This document shows, piece by piece, positions 7,282 to 14,284 of a DNA stretch of 14,311 bases; within the stretch, counting starts at the first letter, position 1, and every line of letters starts with the position of its first letter. Position numbers and translations under genes: made by a program. This DNA is from CAIVND01 sp035532075. GTDB lineage: Bacteria > Actinomycetota > Acidimicrobiia > Acidimicrobiales > Bog-793. The notes below the pieces were generated by a model that saw only the letters and a program-made list of their open reading frames with translations, did not search any database and was not told the origin of the DNA. The stretch is taken from positions 1-14,311 of the forward strand of contig DATKRV010000019.1 of the NCBI GenBank assembly GCA_035532075.1. The letters are read 5' to 3'.

Positions 7282-8382
7282 CTACATTGAGTCCCCAAAG
7301 AGGGTAGATGTCGACTCTGGCAGATCTGGTTCCACGCTCCCGATATCCACAGGCACGCTCAGACCGAGATGCTCATAGGCCGCTCGCGTGGCCATCCGGC
7401 CGCGCGGTGTGCGAATTATGAGCCCACGCCGGAGCAGAAACGGCTCGTAGACCTCTTCAAGCGTCTCCGTCTCCTCGCCGACCCCAATTGCGAGGGAGGT
7501 AAGCCCCACTGGCTGGCCCCGATAACGCTCACACAGCTGGGACAACAGGAGGCGGTCAAGTCGATCGAGTCCCAGTTCATCGACCCCAAAGATCTCGCAA
7601 CCCTCGCGAGCCGTCTCGAGGGTAATCTCCCCCGATCCCCGGACCTCGACAAAGTCGCGCACCCGACGCAAGAGACGAATCGCCAGACGGGGGGTGGCTC
7701 TGGAGCGCTTGGCAATCTCCCTCGCACCCTCTTCGGAGGTTGCCACACCGAGGATTCTCGAGGTTCTCAGCACAATCTGTTCGAGTTCGCTCTCATCATA
7801 GAGATCGAGCCGCTCGACAAACCCAAAGCGATCGCGCAAAGGTCCGGTCACCAGGCCCGTGCGCGTCGTCGCACCAATCAGTGTGAACCTTGGCAGTTCA
7901 AGCCTCACCGAGCGGGCCGAGGGCCCTTTGCCGATCATGATGTCGATCTCAAAGTCTTCCATTGCAGGATAGAGGATCTCTTCGACTGCCCGATTGAGGC
8001 GATGGATCTCATCGATGAAAAGAACATCGCCCTGGCCAAGACCGGTGAGAAGTGCGGCGAGATCGCCTCCTCGGGTAAGAGCAGGCCCTGAGGTGACGCG
8101 AAGCGATGCTCCCATCTCTGCAGCAACAATTCCTGCAAGCGTCGTCTTGCCGAGCCCCGGGGGGCCTGCGAACAAGAGATGATCTGCCGGTTGACCGCGT
8201 CCGCGTGCAGCCTCTAGCACAATTGCAAGATGTTCACGAACCTCGGGTTGACCGATGAATTCCGCGAGATGCCGGGGGCGGATACCCTGCTCGAACAGCT
8301 CTTCCGTAGGAAGGGCAAACAGGTCACGAGCGAGCAACTCCTGGTCGCCAGATTCGGATATGACCTCGTCGCGTGGACTCAT
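7282..8382 (-). CDS. ruvB: Holliday junction branch migration ATPase RuvB
   Basis: A 366-residue AAA+ motor whose hexamers drive branch migration of Holliday junctions held by RuvA during recombination repair. The Walker A motif GPPGLGKT is at 73-80. Walker B FIDEIH is at 122-127. The sensor/arginine-finger segment GATTRTGLVTGPLRDRFG starts at 170, with R174 at the expected finger position. The C-terminal winged helix contains RGLIIRTPRGRMAT. The first 30 residues before RPRHLAEFIGQ include a modest N-terminal extension. The start ATG overlaps the ruvA stop as ATGA (8379-8382). It is the last of the three ruv genes, and no convincing terminator follows it before yajC. Confidence 0.98.
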   Translation of the reverse strand: MSPRDEVISESGDQELLARDLFALPTEELFEQGIRPRHLAEFIGQPEVREHLAIVLEAARGRGQPADHLLFAGPPGLGKTTLAGIVAAEMGASLRVTSGPALTRGGDLAALLTGLGQGDVLFIDEIHRLNRAVEEILYPAMEDFEIDIMIGKGPSARSVRLELPRFTLIGATTRTGLVTGPLRDRFGFVERLDLYDESELEQIVLRTSRILGVATSEEGAREIAKRSRATPRLAIRLLRRVRDFVEVRGSGEITLETAREGCEIFGVDELGLDRLDRLLLSQLCERYRGQPVGLTSLAIGVGEETETLEEVYEPFLLRRGLIIRTPRGRMATRAAYEHLGLSVPVDIGSVEPDLPESTSTLFGDSM

Positions 8383-8990
8383 CGTTGCGGTGCCAATTGG
8401 AACAGAGCCGCTCGCAGCAGGTCATCAACACAAGCCATGTCGGGAAGCTCGCGGAGCACCTCACGTATTTCTAGCGTGCCATAACCGAGGGCATTGAGAG
8501 CCTCGCTCACCTCCGAACGAACCTCCGAATGTCCGAGCGCAACTTCACGATGATCCGATGATTCCGGAATGAATGTCTCAAGTCGCTGCGCGAGTTCGAG
8601 AATCAATCGTTGAGCAGTCTTCGACCCGACTCCCGGAACGGTGGTGAGTAATTTCACGTCTCCCGAATGTATCGCTGCCAACAGCTCTGAAGTCGACATT
8701 GAGCCAAGAACAGCCAACGCCATCGATGGACCGACACCATGCGCACCCAAGAGGAGATCAAAGAGCGACCGTTCATCGCGGCTTTCGAATCCATACAATG
8801 TGATCGATCCCTCCCGCACATGGGTATGGACGCGCATCGACACCAGGGTACCGATCGGCGCGAGCGCCTGAAAATGCCGTGCATTGATCACGAGTTCATA
8901 TCCAACACCATTCACATCTACAAGCACTTTTGCCGTACCGTCTTTGTGTAATTCACGATCCACGAGATTGCCCTCGATCAGACCAATCAT
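8379..8990 (-). CDS. ruvA: Holliday junction DNA helicase subunit RuvA
   Basis: A 203-residue protein that forms tetramers on the four-way junction and recruits RuvB. The N-terminal OB fold (1-65) begins MIGLIEGNLV and contains NGVGYEL. Two helix-hairpin-helix DNA-binding motifs follow: GAHGVGPSMALAVL (82-95) and VPGVGSKTAQRLILEL (118-133). After a flexible linker (about 140-155) the C-terminal RuvB-binding domain shows SEALNALGY. In the acidic-pin loop the usual Val-Arg-Glu-Asp is Val-Arg-Glu-Gly (58-61), so only one of the two pin acids is kept. It overlaps ruvC upstream and ruvB downstream through ATGA joints, a fully coupled ruvCAB unit. Confidence 0.97.
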   Translation of the reverse strand: MIGLIEGNLVDRELHKDGTAKVLVDVNGVGYELVINARHFQALAPIGTLVSMRVHTHVREGSITLYGFESRDERSLFDLLLGAHGVGPSMALAVLGSMSTSELLAAIHSGDVKLLTTVPGVGSKTAQRLILELAQRLETFIPESSDHREVALGHSEVRSEVSEALNALGYGTLEIREVLRELPDMACVDDLLRAALFQLAPQR

Positions 8991-9511
8991 GATGTCTTTT
9001 CCTTACGCCCCGGCGAGGTGCTGGATTCAACTAGTCCGCGTCCGCGGATCATTGCAAAATGACAGACTGCGAGCGCAAGTGCGTCTGCCACATCGGGTGG
9101 GCGGGGCACCTCTCGAAGACCGAGCAGCCTTGCAACCATCTCCTGTACCTGCGTCTTGGTTGCGGAGCCATATCCGGTGACTGCGAGCTTCACCTCGTTT
9201 GATGAATACTCTGCAACCTCGACGTCGGCCTCAGCCGCAGTCGCAAGCGCAAGTCCACTGGCCTGCCCGACAGACATTGCCGTCATTGCGTTTGTTTGGA
9301 ACAACACGCGCTCCACGACGACCGCATCGGGCTTGAGTTCGGCCAGCAACGAGACCAGTTCCGCGCGCAACATGGCAAGTCTTCGAGGCAACGACACCTC
9401 GACCGGGGTGCGAATCAGGCCAGCCGACACGACACTCTGGCCAGCGGATGTTTCGCGTACGCACCCATAACCGCAGCGGGTCAGTCCAGGATCAATGCCT
9501 AAGACGTACAT
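8987..9511 (-). CDS. ruvC: Crossover junction endodeoxyribonuclease RuvC
   Basis: A 174-residue RNase H-fold nuclease that cuts Holliday junctions symmetrically with Mg2+. The expected four catalytic acids are all present: D7 in LGIDPGLTRCGYG, E67 in VVVERVLFQTN, and D140 and D143 in PPDVADALALA. The C-terminal 15 residues (SSTSPGRKEKTS end) are a nonconserved tail. No Shine-Dalgarno is seen before the ATG at 9511. Instead a TACAAT hexamer ends eight bases upstream of it, which suggests a promoter giving a leaderless mRNA. The stop overlaps the ruvA start as ATGA (8987-8990). Forty-eight bases separate it from yebC upstream. Confidence 0.97.
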   Translation of the reverse strand: MYVLGIDPGLTRCGYGCVRETSAGQSVVSAGLIRTPVEVSLPRRLAMLRAELVSLLAELKPDAVVVERVLFQTNAMTAMSVGQASGLALATAAEADVEVAEYSSNEVKLAVTGYGSATKTQVQEMVARLLGLREVPRPPDVADALALAVCHFAMIRGRGLVESSTSPGRKEKTS

Positions 9512-9518
9512 ACGTTCG

Positions 9519-9524
9519 ATTGTA
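9519..9524 (-). promoter_or_regulatory. ruvC: Candidate -10 box for leaderless ruvC
   Basis: On the minus strand TACAAT (9524-9519) matches the actinobacterial TANNNT -10 consensus well. Seven bases then lead straight to the ruvC ATG at 9511. Transcription would therefore start at or next to the A of ATG, so the mRNA would lack a 5' leader, which agrees with the missing Shine-Dalgarno. No good -35 hexamer is seen about 17 bases upstream, which is common in this phylum. Confidence 0.5.
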
Positions 9525-9559
9525 GCCCGACATGCGGCATTTTGCGGTGTTTGGAGAAT

Positions 9560-10309
9560 TTACGCGGATGCGGCCGCAAGCACTGCATCAGGGATGTCGA
9601 AGTTGGACCATACATTTTGCACATCATCCTGATCATCGAGCAGCTCAAGGAGCCTGAGGATCTTGCGCGCAGTCGGCTCGTCTTCAACGACGTGATCGGC
9701 TGTCGCAATCATCTGAATCTCAACTGAAAGCGGCGTAATCCCCGAGCCCTCCAGAGCTTCACGCATCCCCTGGAGTTCCGAGGGCTCGGCGATGAGCGAC
9801 CAAGATTCTCCGTCATCGCGCAGGTCTTCTGCTCCGGTCTCAAGCACTATTGCCATTAAGTCGTCTTCAAGGATGCCCCGGGAAACCGAGATCACTCCCT
9901 TTCGGGCAAACTGCCATGAAACTGCGCCGGGCTCCGCCATCGACCCACCATTACGGGAGAAGATCGTCCGGATTTCTGCACCGGTCCGATTGCGGTTATC
10001 GGTAAGACACTCCACAATGACCGCAACTCCCGAGGCTGCATAACCTTCATAACTCATTGCCTCGTATCGAACTCCCTCAAGCTCTCCTGTTCCTCGCTTG
10101 ATAGCTCGCTCGATAGTGTCCAACGGCACCGAAGAATCACGCGCCTTTTGATACATCGTGCGTAAATTCGCATTCGCAGCAACGTCGCCGCCGCCTTCGC
10201 GAGCAGCAACTTCAACTTGGCGGATGAGTTTGGCAAAGAGCTTGGCCCTCGCCTTGTCCTTCGCACCCTTCTGATGCTTCGTCGTCGCCCACTTGGAATG
10301 CCCCGACAT
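9560..10309 (-). CDS. yebC: YebC/PmpR family protein
   Basis: A 249-residue member of the YebC/TACO1 family. The N-terminus MSGHSKWATTKHQKGAKDKARAK is diagnostic. It is followed by FAKLIRQVEVAAREGGGD, NANLRTMYQKARDSSVPLDTI, ERAIKRGTGE, YEGYAASGVAVIVECLTDNRNRT and the FSRNGGSMAEPGAVSWQF block. Members were long annotated as transcription regulators. More recent work on the family points to a role in translation, relieving stalls at difficult (proline-rich) stretches; which applies here cannot be read from the sequence. The start is the ATG at 10309, with GGAGG six bases upstream. A TTG two codons earlier lies too close to that ribosome-binding site. Its place just before ruvCAB is the usual bacterial arrangement. 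Confidence 0.97.
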   Translation of the reverse strand: MSGHSKWATTKHQKGAKDKARAKLFAKLIRQVEVAAREGGGDVAANANLRTMYQKARDSSVPLDTIERAIKRGTGELEGVRYEAMSYEGYAASGVAVIVECLTDNRNRTGAEIRTIFSRNGGSMAEPGAVSWQFARKGVISVSRGILEDDLMAIVLETGAEDLRDDGESWSLIAEPSELQGMREALEGSGITPLSVEIQMIATADHVVEDEPTARKILRLLELLDDQDDVQNVWSNFDIPDAVLAAASA

Positions 10310-10311
10310 CT

Positions 10312-10386
10312 TCAACCTCCGCTGTCCGCTTCATGATCATCTGACGCTTCGCCGGGAATCTCGCAAATTCCGAACCCTTGAATCAT
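10312..10386 (-). other. 24-codon small ORF between htpX and yebC (candidate)
   Basis: Almost the whole gap between the protease gene and yebC is an open frame. It runs from ATG at 10386 to TGA at 10314-10312, two bases before the yebC ATG. The peptide begins MIQGFGICEIPGE and ends in an acidic stretch (SDDHEADSGG). Its last codons contain the GGAGG of yebC, so translation of this frame would pass through the yebC ribosome-binding site. No good Shine-Dalgarno is seen upstream, and the frame is not recognisable as a family. It may be a chance frame, since stops are rarer at this base composition. Confidence 0.2.
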
Positions 10387-10394
10387 CGCGCTCG

Positions 10395-11291
10395 CTATAG
10401 CTCGGCGAGTAGTCCGATCCGCTCTTGTACATCAAGGTCGCCTCGCGCGACGCGTTTACGTTTCGCCTGTTCAAGCGTATTGAACCAACTCGACGCAGTG
10501 AGCCGAACGACACGCGAGGTAAGGCCCAGGGGGTGCGTGCGATAACTGGTGATCTTTGAAAGTGCCTGAATCAGGCCTGGCGGATACTTGGTCATGGCCA
10601 CTCCACCAAGATCGGCATTCGCCTCTCGTGAGCGTGATAAAAGAGCATTTAACAAGGTGGCGCTTCGGTCGGTCATCAGCGACAGAAATCCACAGGCGAC
10701 GCTGGCAAAGGCAGCGTCACGCATATCTCCTCTTTTGATATGTGCAAGTTCGTGGGCGATGACGCCTTCGAGTTCTATTCGAGAACACCCCTCGAGAAGT
10801 CCGGTCGTGACGACGAGGGTCGCATCACCCTCATTCCAGCCGATGACAATTGCGTTCAATGTACGATCATCGATAACTCGCACCGTTGGAGTGACAAGTC
10901 CATTCCCTACGCAGAGACTCTCAAGCAGGTTCACAAGCTGATCAAAACCCCGATGCTGAGGAACAGCTGGTGACAGATTCCGCACAATCCGGCCGGGAGA
11001 GCCCGTCAGAAAATTCGTGGCGATCCAGATCAAACCCACAGCAAAAACCGCGATTCCGAGAGACTGAAGGAGGTGCAATCCAACCAGCACGATCCCGGCA
11101 ATGGCGAAAATCACGGGAAGTGCGAAGAGAACACGGGCGAGAAGTTGTCGATGGGGCACAAGGGAGTTGGGCGTGACGGGCTTGAGGGTGCGGATGACAA
11201 ACTCCGCGCGTAGCGTCCTCCGCTCAGATGAATTTTTTCCGGTTGTACGCGGTGCGTGAGACTGGTGAGTCTTCGATCTGGATGGGGTCAT
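10395..11291 (-). CDS. M48 family membrane metalloprotease (HtpX-like)
   Basis: A 298-residue zinc metalloprotease related to HtpX, which in other bacteria degrades damaged membrane proteins. A hydrophilic N-terminus of about 47 residues precedes two transmembrane helices (about 50-72 and 76-96). The catalytic motif HELAH is at 180-184 in VIAHELAHIKRGD, with H180 and H184 as zinc ligands and E181 as base. The third ligand is E223 in SREANADLGG. A weaker hydrophobic stretch lies at 193-207. The C-terminus keeps the family's closing ERIGLL helix. The start ATG at 11291 overlaps the stop of a 9-codon upstream frame as ATGA and has no clear Shine-Dalgarno. GTG at the VPHRQLL segment would remove the N-terminal tail. 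In mycobacteria other genes lie between pimA and yebC, so the gene is a lineage-specific neighbour. Confidence 0.9.
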   Translation of the reverse strand: MTPSRSKTHQSHAPRTTGKNSSERRTLRAEFVIRTLKPVTPNSLVPHRQLLARVLFALPVIFAIAGIVLVGLHLLQSLGIAVFAVGLIWIATNFLTGSPGRIVRNLSPAVPQHRGFDQLVNLLESLCVGNGLVTPTVRVIDDRTLNAIVIGWNEGDATLVVTTGLLEGCSRIELEGVIAHELAHIKRGDMRDAAFASVACGFLSLMTDRSATLLNALLSRSREANADLGGVAMTKYPPGLIQALSKITSYRTHPLGLTSRVVRLTASSWFNTLEQAKRKRVARGDLDVQERIGLLAEL

Positions 11292-11317
11292 CGCCGATAA
11301 CGCTCAATAATTGCCAT
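11288..11317 (-). other. Candidate leaderless 9-codon upstream ORF of the htpX-like gene
   Basis: ATG at 11317 opens MAIIERYRR and ends at TGA 11290-11288, which overlaps the protease ATG as ATGA. A TAGACT hexamer lies six bases before the mini-ORF ATG, so an mRNA would begin at this ATG and the first peptide made would be the nonamer. Leaderless short ORFs ahead of main genes are well documented in mycobacteria. Two arginine codons before the stop (CGG CGA) could make it sensitive to arginine supply, but that is speculation. In-frame TAG lies four codons upstream, so it is not a tail of pimA. Confidence 0.3.
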
Positions 11318-11323
11318 GGCGAC

Positions 11324-11329
11324 AGTCTA
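11324..11329 (-). promoter_or_regulatory. Candidate -10 box ahead of the protease gene
   Basis: TAGACT on the minus strand (11329-11324) fits TANNNT and sits six bases from an ATG at 11317, the spacing of leaderless promoters. It lies in the roughly 90-base gap after pimA, the longest gap in this block, where an internal promoter would be expected. No clear -35 element is visible. Confidence 0.35.
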
Positions 11330-11381
11330 GGAGCCGAATCTTCTTGGATGAGCCAGCCTTCCCGCACAACGGTGAGCGCCC

Positions 11382-12473
11382 TCAAGCACCGGGCAATTTC
11401 GTGTGGATCACATCGACATATCTTTGTCGAAGAACCGAAAAATCAAATTCGAGCGCTCGCCGGAGCCCCTTTCGGGCGAGATCTCGGCGCTTTGGCTCCT
11501 CCTTGGCAAGCAGCTCAATGACAGCCGCTAGCTGGTTGGTATCTCCAGGCTCGAAAAATACCGCGGCATTTTCCGCAGCACGGCGATATCCAGGGATATC
11601 GGAACACACCACCGGGATTCCGGCGGCCATTGCCTCGAGGAGAATGACCCCAAAGGATTCGCCACCGAGCGAGGGTGCAACAAATATTTCGCATTCGTGC
11701 ATGAGCTTCACAACGCGGTCGTCGCTCACGCGGCCAAGCCAATGAATCCTGTCATTCGAGTTGTATGTCGTCTTCAGTCGCTCCGTCTCTGGTCCAGAAC
11801 CAATGATGAAGAGTGAATACTCGGAACTGAGTTTGCCAAAAGCTGCAAGAAGAATGCTCAGTCCCTTGCGCTGCTCGTGGCGGCCGAGAAAGAGAATCGA
11901 GTTCCTGCGACGAATCGATTCGGTGGACCTCCCGAATCTTACGAGGTCCACGGCATTCGGAATTCGCCGAAAGCTCCGAGACTGTTCTCCGATGAGTGCC
12001 CGCACCGAATCACGAGCCTCTTCAGATACAACGACACCTGCATCTAGGCGAATCAGAACCAATGAGGCCAGCGGACGCAGCAAGGACAGAGCCCTGATCG
12101 GACCAGCACGGTGAAACACGCCAATCTTCATCTTGGCTCTTCCAAAAAGTGCAACAATCCCAACAAGAGGAACAACCGGTTCATGGATTATCAGCACGTC
12201 AGGGACCGTAAGCGAGAGATATCGATAAAACCTCATCGCACTCGATAGAGAAAGCGATATCGGTGCAACTGATCCATTTGCTCTGAACCTGAGAGTCCTG
12301 CCTAGTAAGACAGTCTCAATCGAAGAGCTCTGAAGGCTTTCAGGAACCGAGCGACCAGGCGCAACTACGGTCAGGCGGTATTCCGAAGGGAACGATCTCG
12401 CCATACCAATAATCTGGCTCTGTACCCCACCGGGAAGATCAATATCATACGGGCAGGTGATCACAATATGCAC
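11382..12473 (-). CDS. pimA: Glycosyltransferase family 4, PimA-like phosphatidylinositol mannosyltransferase
   Basis: A GT-B glycosyltransferase of 363 residues, close to the usual 370-380 of PimA. PimA moves mannose from GDP-mannose to the 2-position of phosphatidylinositol on the cytoplasmic face of the membrane, starting PIM synthesis. Visible marks are CPYDIDLPGGVQSQ (7-20), IIHEP (95-99), FH at 120-121 (the catalytic-site histidine in PimA), VVVSE, IPNAVD, LFLGRHEQRKG (R198, K203) and the EX7E donor-site motif GGESFGVILLEAMAAG with E272 and E280. The start is the GTG at 12473 with GGAG six bases upstream. A longer frame to 12530 would overlap patA and adds only an unrelated 19 residues. 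The PimA call rests on these motifs plus the pgsA-patA neighbours; another GT4 acceptor remains possible. Confidence 0.85.
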   Translation of the reverse strand: MHIVITCPYDIDLPGGVQSQIIGMARSFPSEYRLTVVAPGRSVPESLQSSSIETVLLGRTLRFRANGSVAPISLSLSSAMRFYRYLSLTVPDVLIIHEPVVPLVGIVALFGRAKMKIGVFHRAGPIRALSLLRPLASLVLIRLDAGVVVSEEARDSVRALIGEQSRSFRRIPNAVDLVRFGRSTESIRRRNSILFLGRHEQRKGLSILLAAFGKLSSEYSLFIIGSGPETERLKTTYNSNDRIHWLGRVSDDRVVKLMHECEIFVAPSLGGESFGVILLEAMAAGIPVVCSDIPGYRRAAENAAVFFEPGDTNQLAAVIELLAKEEPKRRDLARKGLRRALEFDFSVLRQRYVDVIHTKLPGA

Positions 12474-12487
12474 AGACAACTCCGCTC

Positions 12488-13366
12488 TTACTCTTCGCGC
12501 GCTTGAAAGATTGGCTGGAACACGTGCCACTGCTCGGGAGCTTTCCTTATGAGATCTTCAAAGGCGTACGCGAGATCCTGGGTAATCCTGACAACGTCGT
12601 CACGAAGCCGACCAGTCCTTGCCAACGAGATCGGTGGAAGGAGTACGGGAAAATGTTGATCCGATCTGTCGTGATAGATCGCCAAAGGGACCAACGGACA
12701 GCCGCTTCTCAGCGCAAGCAGGGCCGGACCCCCCGGCATTCTCACGGTCTCACCAAAAAATCGAACCTCAATGCCCTCGCCACCGATGTTTCGGTCAGCA
12801 ACGAGAGCTACGAGCTCTTCCCTTCCCAGCGCGCCAAGCAGTTGATTGATCGTCTGACCCGAAAGTTCCAAGACGTGGATTCCAATGGCATCTCGCTGCT
12901 GGCGGAACCAATCGGTCAGAGCCTCACTCGATGCCGGTTCCGCGACCGTATTGACCGTGTAGCCATGCTTACTGGCCCACAGACCGGCGATCTCCCAGGA
13001 CCCAATGTGCGGCAAGGCGATGATCACCGCCTTGTGTTGCATGACCTCAACAAATGTTACGAGGTCGTGCTCATCTATAGAGGCTCCGAAATCATCTTCA
13101 GAGAGTTTTGTAAGGTGTGCAAGATCAACCCAATAGCGCCCGTAACTGGCATAAGACATTCGAACTATTCGCTTGAGTTCGCGTGGCGAAGTCTGGTTGC
13201 CGACGACCCTGCGGAGATTACGAGAGACCATTCTGCGCGTTCGACCCGACACGACGTATGCAACATAGGTAGCAACTGTCATGACTGACATCGCAATTGA
13301 GCGCGGTAGCCAGCACAACAGTGCGGTGCCATACCGGTAAAGGTAATAGGCGCGATCTCTTTGCAA
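12488..13366 (-). CDS. patA: Lysophospholipid acyltransferase family, PatA-like (PIM acyltransferase)
   Basis: A 292-residue member of the LpxL/HtrB acyltransferase superfamily. The catalytic H(X4)E motif is visible as H120-I-G-S-W-E125 in IIALPHIGSWEIAGLW. The substrate-site segment GIEVRFFGETVRMPGGPALLAL follows, then LVPLAIYHD. A hydrophobic N-terminal segment (about 13-38) would anchor it to the membrane. In mycobacteria PatA adds palmitate to the mannose placed by PimA. Its position between a PI-phosphate synthase gene and a pimA-like gene supports that role here. The start is a TTG at 13366 with AAGGA five bases upstream. The frame stays open upstream toward pgsA (DYLRTD) but offers no good start with a ribosome site. 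pimA begins 14 bases after its stop. Confidence 0.85.
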   Translation of the reverse strand: MQRDRAYYLYRYGTALLCWLPRSIAMSVMTVATYVAYVVSGRTRRMVSRNLRRVVGNQTSPRELKRIVRMSYASYGRYWVDLAHLTKLSEDDFGASIDEHDLVTFVEVMQHKAVIIALPHIGSWEIAGLWASKHGYTVNTVAEPASSEALTDWFRQQRDAIGIHVLELSGQTINQLLGALGREELVALVADRNIGGEGIEVRFFGETVRMPGGPALLALRSGCPLVPLAIYHDRSDQHFPVLLPPISLARTGRLRDDVVRITQDLAYAFEDLIRKAPEQWHVFQPIFQAREE

Positions 13367-13399
13367 ATCCGTCCTTAGATAGTCAAGAAGAACTGGGTT

Positions 13400-14284
13400 C
13401 TACTTCTTCTCAGCCACTGATGTCGAAGAGAGATCCCTTCTGCGACGCCTTGAAGCATCGTGATCCTCATGAGAATACCTTCCGAACACTCCTTGCTCGG
13501 ATTTCTCAAAAGAAAAGCGTTGTTTGATTCGGGTTGCAAGATTCTCAGGTTCGTCACCATCAACTCGAATTGCAACTCGACGATCGACGCCAAGACTTTG
13601 CCACCACGACTTCAGTGAAGACTCGCTGACGCTGTCTGCGCTCTCTTTCCATACCCAAATCCGTGCAGGAAGCCCACTCGCCTGACGCCACACTCGAATG
13701 AAACGACCAATTGCGGTACTCAGGGTAAGCACCAGGCCAATCCAAAGAATTGGAATCATTACCGGATGGAACAACAGTGACAGTCCGAGCGCGATGAGCC
13801 GCTCCGTCCGCTCCATCAGTCCCCCCTTGGCGATGAACCCAAGGGACTCGGCCTTCGCACGTTCGTAAGAGATAACCGACCCGAGCGCAAATATCGCGAT
13901 TGGAAGAGCGGCCTCCTTGGGGTACCGACCGGCAAGGAGGTACCAAGCAAGTCCTCCAAACATCAAAGCATCTGAGACACGGTCGGCTACCGAATCAAAG
14001 AACGCTCCGCGAGCCGATGCGGTTCCCGCGGATTTGGCCACAAGTCCGTCAAGCGCATCCATGAGGCCACCAGTAATCAAGAATGCGATCCCGTACCACA
14101 GATCCCCTCGACCGACAAAGACGCAAAAGAGCGCTGAGAGAACGACACCGGTCGCGGTGAGCACATTCGCATTAAGACCGAGACGGACGAGACGATGCCC
14201 GAGATCAAAATTGGTCAGATGGTCGCGTAACGGGGAGACAGTTGACCCACCTGGCCCAGTTCGACCTCTGCGACCATCAATCAT
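13400..14284 (-). CDS. pgsA: CDP-alcohol phosphatidyltransferase, probable phosphatidylinositol-phosphate synthase
   Basis: A multi-pass membrane enzyme that joins CDP-diacylglycerol to an alcohol phosphate, here most likely inositol 3-phosphate, giving PI-phosphate. From ATG 14284 it has 294 residues. The family signature D-x2-D-G-x2-A-R-x8-G-x3-D-x3-D is present as DALDGLVAK...G...D...D (residues 76-101), with Lys in place of the usual Arg at 84. SYERAKAESLG and GGLMERTERLI resemble the inositol-phosphate-binding region of mycobacterial PgsA1. About five or six transmembrane helices cover 35-200. After them a hydrophilic tail of about 90 residues follows, absent from the roughly 217-residue PgsA1. 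The start is ATG 14284 with GAGGAG five to six bases upstream; a TTG six codons earlier (14302) is less likely. It heads the pgsA-patA-pimA group. Confidence 0.88.
   Translation of the reverse strand: MIDGRRGRTGPGGSTVSPLRDHLTNFDLGHRLVRLGLNANVLTATGVVLSALFCVFVGRGDLWYGIAFLITGGLMDALDGLVAKSAGTASARGAFFDSVADRVSDALMFGGLAWYLLAGRYPKEAALPIAIFALGSVISYERAKAESLGFIAKGGLMERTERLIALGLSLLFHPVMIPILWIGLVLTLSTAIGRFIRVWRQASGLPARIWVWKESADSVSESSLKSWWQSLGVDRRVAIRVDGDEPENLATRIKQRFSFEKSEQGVFGRYSHEDHDASRRRRRDLSSTSVAEKK

Noticed and set aside
7369..8091. Long plus-strand frame opposite ruvB
   Set aside because: RuvB motifs are intact on the minus strand; the plus frame shows no family features.
9499..9537. Short minus-strand frame MPHVGLQSNVCTS across the ruvC start
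   Set aside because: It is the tail of a longer out-of-frame reading through yebC, has no ribosome site, and overlaps the ruvC start rather than ending at it.
10310..10315. TTG at 10315 as the yebC start
   Set aside because: It lies directly against the GGAGG sequence; the ATG at 10309 has correct spacing and gives the standard MSGHSKW start.
12474..12530. Longer PimA start at 12530
   Set aside because: It would overlap patA by 43 bases and adds residues unlike the family; GTG 12473 has GGAG at ideal spacing and starts right at the GT-B fold.
12503..13288. Long plus-strand frame opposite patA
   Set aside because: It mirrors a clearly coding acyltransferase gene, has no recognisable motif and no start context; an antisense shadow.
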